64,000 nt of DNA, from positions 248,001 to 312,000 of the forward strand of contig NZ_JABWDU010000005.1 in the NCBI RefSeq assembly GCF_013371465.1. The letters run 5' to 3'. Positions within the stretch are counted from its first letter, which is position 1; every line of letters begins with the position of its first letter. The position numbers were made by a program, and so were the translations under genes. The notes below the pieces were generated by a model. It saw only the letters and a list, made by a program, of their open reading frames with translations, searched no databases and was not told the DNA's origin. Source of the DNA: Ensifer oleiphilus. Lineage in GTDB: Bacteria > Pseudomonadota > Alphaproteobacteria > Rhizobiales > Rhizobiaceae. This document shows, in pieces, positions 63,101 to 64,000 of this stretch.

Positions 63101-63706
63101 GCAAGCCACGACCTCGACATCCGCGGAGCCGGCAATCTGCTCGGAGAAGAACAGTCCGGCCATATCAAGGAAGTCGGCTTCGAACTCTATCAGCAGATGC
63201 TCGAAGAGGCCGTCGCCGAACTCAAGGGCGAGGAAGAGGTTCACGATACCGGCTGGTCGCCGCAGATCTCCGTCGGCACCCCGGTGATGATCCCGGAACA
63301 CTACGTGCCGGACCTGCATCTTCGACTTGGCCTTTACCGCCGCCTGGGCGAACTGACGGATCTCAAGGAAATCGACGGCTTCGGCGCGGAGATGATCGAC
63401 CGCTTCGGCCCGCTGCCGATCGAGGTGCAGCACCTCTTGAAGATCGTCTATATCAAGTCGCTCTGCCGCACAGCCAATGTCGAAAAGCTCGATGCCGGGC
63501 CGAAGGGTGTGGTCGTGCAGCTGCGCAACAGGGAGTTTCCGAACCCGGCAGCACTTGTCGGCTATATCGCCAAGCAGGGCACCCAGGCGAAGATCCGGGC
63601 GGATCACAGCATCTTCTTCCAGCGCGAGCTGGTGACGCCGGAAAAGCGCCTCTCGGGCGCGGCGATGGTGATGACGCAACTGGCAGGGTTGGCGAAGCAG
63701 GCTTAG
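60197..63706 (+). CDS. mfd: Transcription-repair coupling factor Mfd
   Basis: 1169 residues; starts 4 bases after sdhE. N-terminal UvrB-like part (LPGWDCLPYDRVSPSADTSA), RNA polymerase interaction domain around 500-560 (AGLDEGSYVVHAEHGIGRFV), then the RecG-like translocase with Walker A GDVGFGKT at about residue 651, IIDEEQHFGVKHKERL, LSATPIPRTL and YQLRGRVGRSKVRAF, and a C-terminal TRCF domain. Removes RNA polymerase stalled at lesions and recruits UvrA. Confidence 0.98.
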   Translation: MLAGLDPKKIVAATREVTIGPVPSGAEALVLADLARAGTPVAYILSDGQRIADLEQVLGFVAPDIPVLTLPGWDCLPYDRVSPSADTSARRLAALSALIAHRKKPHAAIVLVTVNAALQKISPQDVIESLAFSARPGNQVRMDDVAARLERNGFERVATVREVGEYAVRGGILDVFVPGSGDPLRLDFFGDTLETIRSFDPASQRTTGQVRSLDLNPMSEVSLTPETISHFRTRYLSLFGATTRDDALYQAVSEGRRYAGMEHWLPLFYDRLETVFDYLAGFRIVTDHVAREAAAERSKLILDYYDARHTAASPGKSLATQGTPYKPVPPEFLYLNSEGFAAALAERNAVRLTPFSEQEGEARQVVTVDARQGVRWAKTAAEGEAESDRVNVFDQAVKYIAEKRSKGSKVIVSGWSEGSLDRLLQVLVEHGLGNIRQIKAMADIKTLKPGEAASAVLSIEAGFETGDLVVIGEQDILGDRMVRRSKRRKRGADFIAEVAGLDEGSYVVHAEHGIGRFVGLRTIEAVGAPHDCLELVYADNAKLFLPVENIELLSRYGSEGTDAILDKLGGVAWQARKAKLKKRLLDMAGGLIRIAAERHTRHAHVLVAQDGVYDEFVARFPYDETEDQLNSIDAVREDLGSGRPMDRLVCGDVGFGKTEVALRAAFIAAMNGVQVAVVVPTTLLARQHFKTFTERFRGLPIRIQQASRLVGSKELALTKKEVAEGKTDVVVGTHALLGTSVNFANLGLLIIDEEQHFGVKHKERLKDLKSDVHVLTLSATPIPRTLQLALTGVRELSLITTPPVDRMAVRTFISPFDALVIRETLMREHYRGGQSFYVCPRLSDLSEIHDFLKSDVPELKVAVAHGQMPATELEDIMNAFYEGRYDVLLSTTIVESGLDVPTANTLIVHRADMFGLAQLYQLRGRVGRSKVRAFALFTLPVNKTLTATAERRLKVLQSLDTLGAGFQLASHDLDIRGAGNLLGEEQSGHIKEVGFELYQQMLEEAVAELKGEEEVHDTGWSPQISVGTPVMIPEHYVPDLHLRLGLYRRLGELTDLKEIDGFGAEMIDRFGPLPIEVQHLLKIVYIKSLCRTANVEKLDAGPKGVVVQLRNREFPNPAALVGYIAKQGTQAKIRADHSIFFQRELVTPEKRLSGAAMVMTQLAGLAKQA

Positions 63707-63713
63707 TCGCCTT

Positions 63714-63741
63714 CGCGCCGCCGTTTTTGGGTGGCGGCGCG
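63714..63741 (+). terminator. Perfect hairpin after mfd, probable terminator
   Basis: CGCGCCGCC (63714-63722) pairs with GGCGGCGCG (63733-63741) across GTTTTTGGGT; only a weak T signal follows. Confidence 0.5.
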
Positions 63742-63826
63742 AGAAGACTTTCCGTATTGTTTCAGATCGGCGCAATGCGCCGGTAGGCGCGCTGGATAAC
63801 GTCTTAGATCAATGTCATCCGGGGGA

Positions 63827-64000
63827 TTATGCCGTGGCTTTCATCTGCGCGATTTCGCGCAGCGCATTGCTGAGCACGTCGACCGATTGCGCACCCATAA
63901 CGGCATATTGCCCGTCGATGATGAAACAGGGTACGCCGGTCACACCCATCTCGCGCGCCATGCCGATCTCTTCTTTGACGGCATCCTTGTCGGCATCCGA
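63827..64000 (-). CDS. DsbA-family/FrnE-like oxidoreductase, 5' end beyond window
   Basis: The last 57 codons of a minus-strand gene, stop TAA at 63827-63829, open to the window edge. The visible end reads AREMGVTGVPCFIIDGQYAV then GAQSVDVLSNALREIAQM, matching the cis-Pro region (GVPCFIID) and C-terminal helices of DsbA/2-hydroxychromene-2-carboxylate isomerase-like (FrnE) proteins. The active-site part lies outside, so the exact family member is uncertain. Confidence 0.75.
   Translation of the reverse strand, partial: SDADKDAVKEEIGMAREMGVTGVPCFIIDGQYAVMGAQSVDVLSNALREIAQMKATA

Overview
The window looks like chromosomal DNA of a Rhizobiaceae alphaproteobacterium, most likely Sinorhizobium/Ensifer. 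The reasons are a phosphatidylcholine synthase (pcs), the phaC / aminotransferase / hom neighbourhood, a trpD-trpC-moaC-moeA cluster, an Omp25/RopB-like porin, a DUF1062 protein, an EcfG-type stress promoter and an NDUFS4-type complex I protein. The genus is an inference from remembered gene order; no search was run.

Layout. (1) About 1-7050 is the right-hand end of an integrative element. It holds a lipoprotein cut by the window edge, small hypothetical genes, a very large tyrosine recombinase (668 aa), two XRE repressors each facing a divergent operon through a repeat-containing promoter, and a tightly overlapping cassette ending in a second tyrosine integrase (400 aa). Behind the integrase lie three 11-bp-spaced repeats and an inverted repeat, then radC, which reads into non-homologous sequence and lacks its catalytic C-terminal half. 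The element has therefore apparently inserted into radC. (2) 7.5-16.3 kb is core chromosome: map, sfsA, phaC, a small lipoprotein, an aminotransferase, hom and recJ. (3) 16.5-17.2 kb carries three identical tRNA-Glu genes, each with its own promoter. (4) 17.3-24.7 kb holds an M15-like lipoprotein, gloA, a double cold-shock protein with a DUF192 protein, an Omp25-like porin, a DUF1062 protein, ddl and a tiny secreted protein behind an EcfG-type promoter. (5) 25.0-26.3 kb is an IS481-like element whose transposase has one in-frame amber codon. (6) 26.3-33.9 kb has tRNA-Arg, tRNA-Pro and tRNA-Lys, an NDUFS4-like protein, a diguanylate cyclase, a GlxA-type regulator with a candidate divergent sRNA, a glycine-zipper lipoprotein, CcdA, an AEC permease and a UbiH-type hydroxylase. 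(7) 34.2-43.3 kb has pcs, a quinone oxidoreductase, a complete BMP-type (nucleoside-like) ABC importer, an FCD/GntR regulator and a CNNM/CorC-type protein. (8) 43.6-49.1 kb (minus) is the ppiD-trpD-trpC-moaC-moeA run. (9) 49.4-64 kb has a Na/Pi cotransporter, a polytopic membrane protein, glmU and glmS with a GNAT gene, a DUF502 protein, recG, sdhE, mfd and the end of a DsbA-family gene.

Functional links. glmU and glmS together supply UDP-GlcNAc for the envelope, where ddl and the M15-like protein also act. recJ, recG, mfd and the broken radC form a repair theme. The BMP importer (ATPase, two permeases, binding protein) is a self-contained operon closed by a strong terminator.

The most unusual parts are the radC-disrupting element with two unrelated tyrosine recombinases, the candidate sRNA opposite the GlxA-type regulator, the EcfG-promoter / structured-leader / small secreted protein unit, and the amber-interrupted IS. 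No CRISPR array or rRNA gene was seen.
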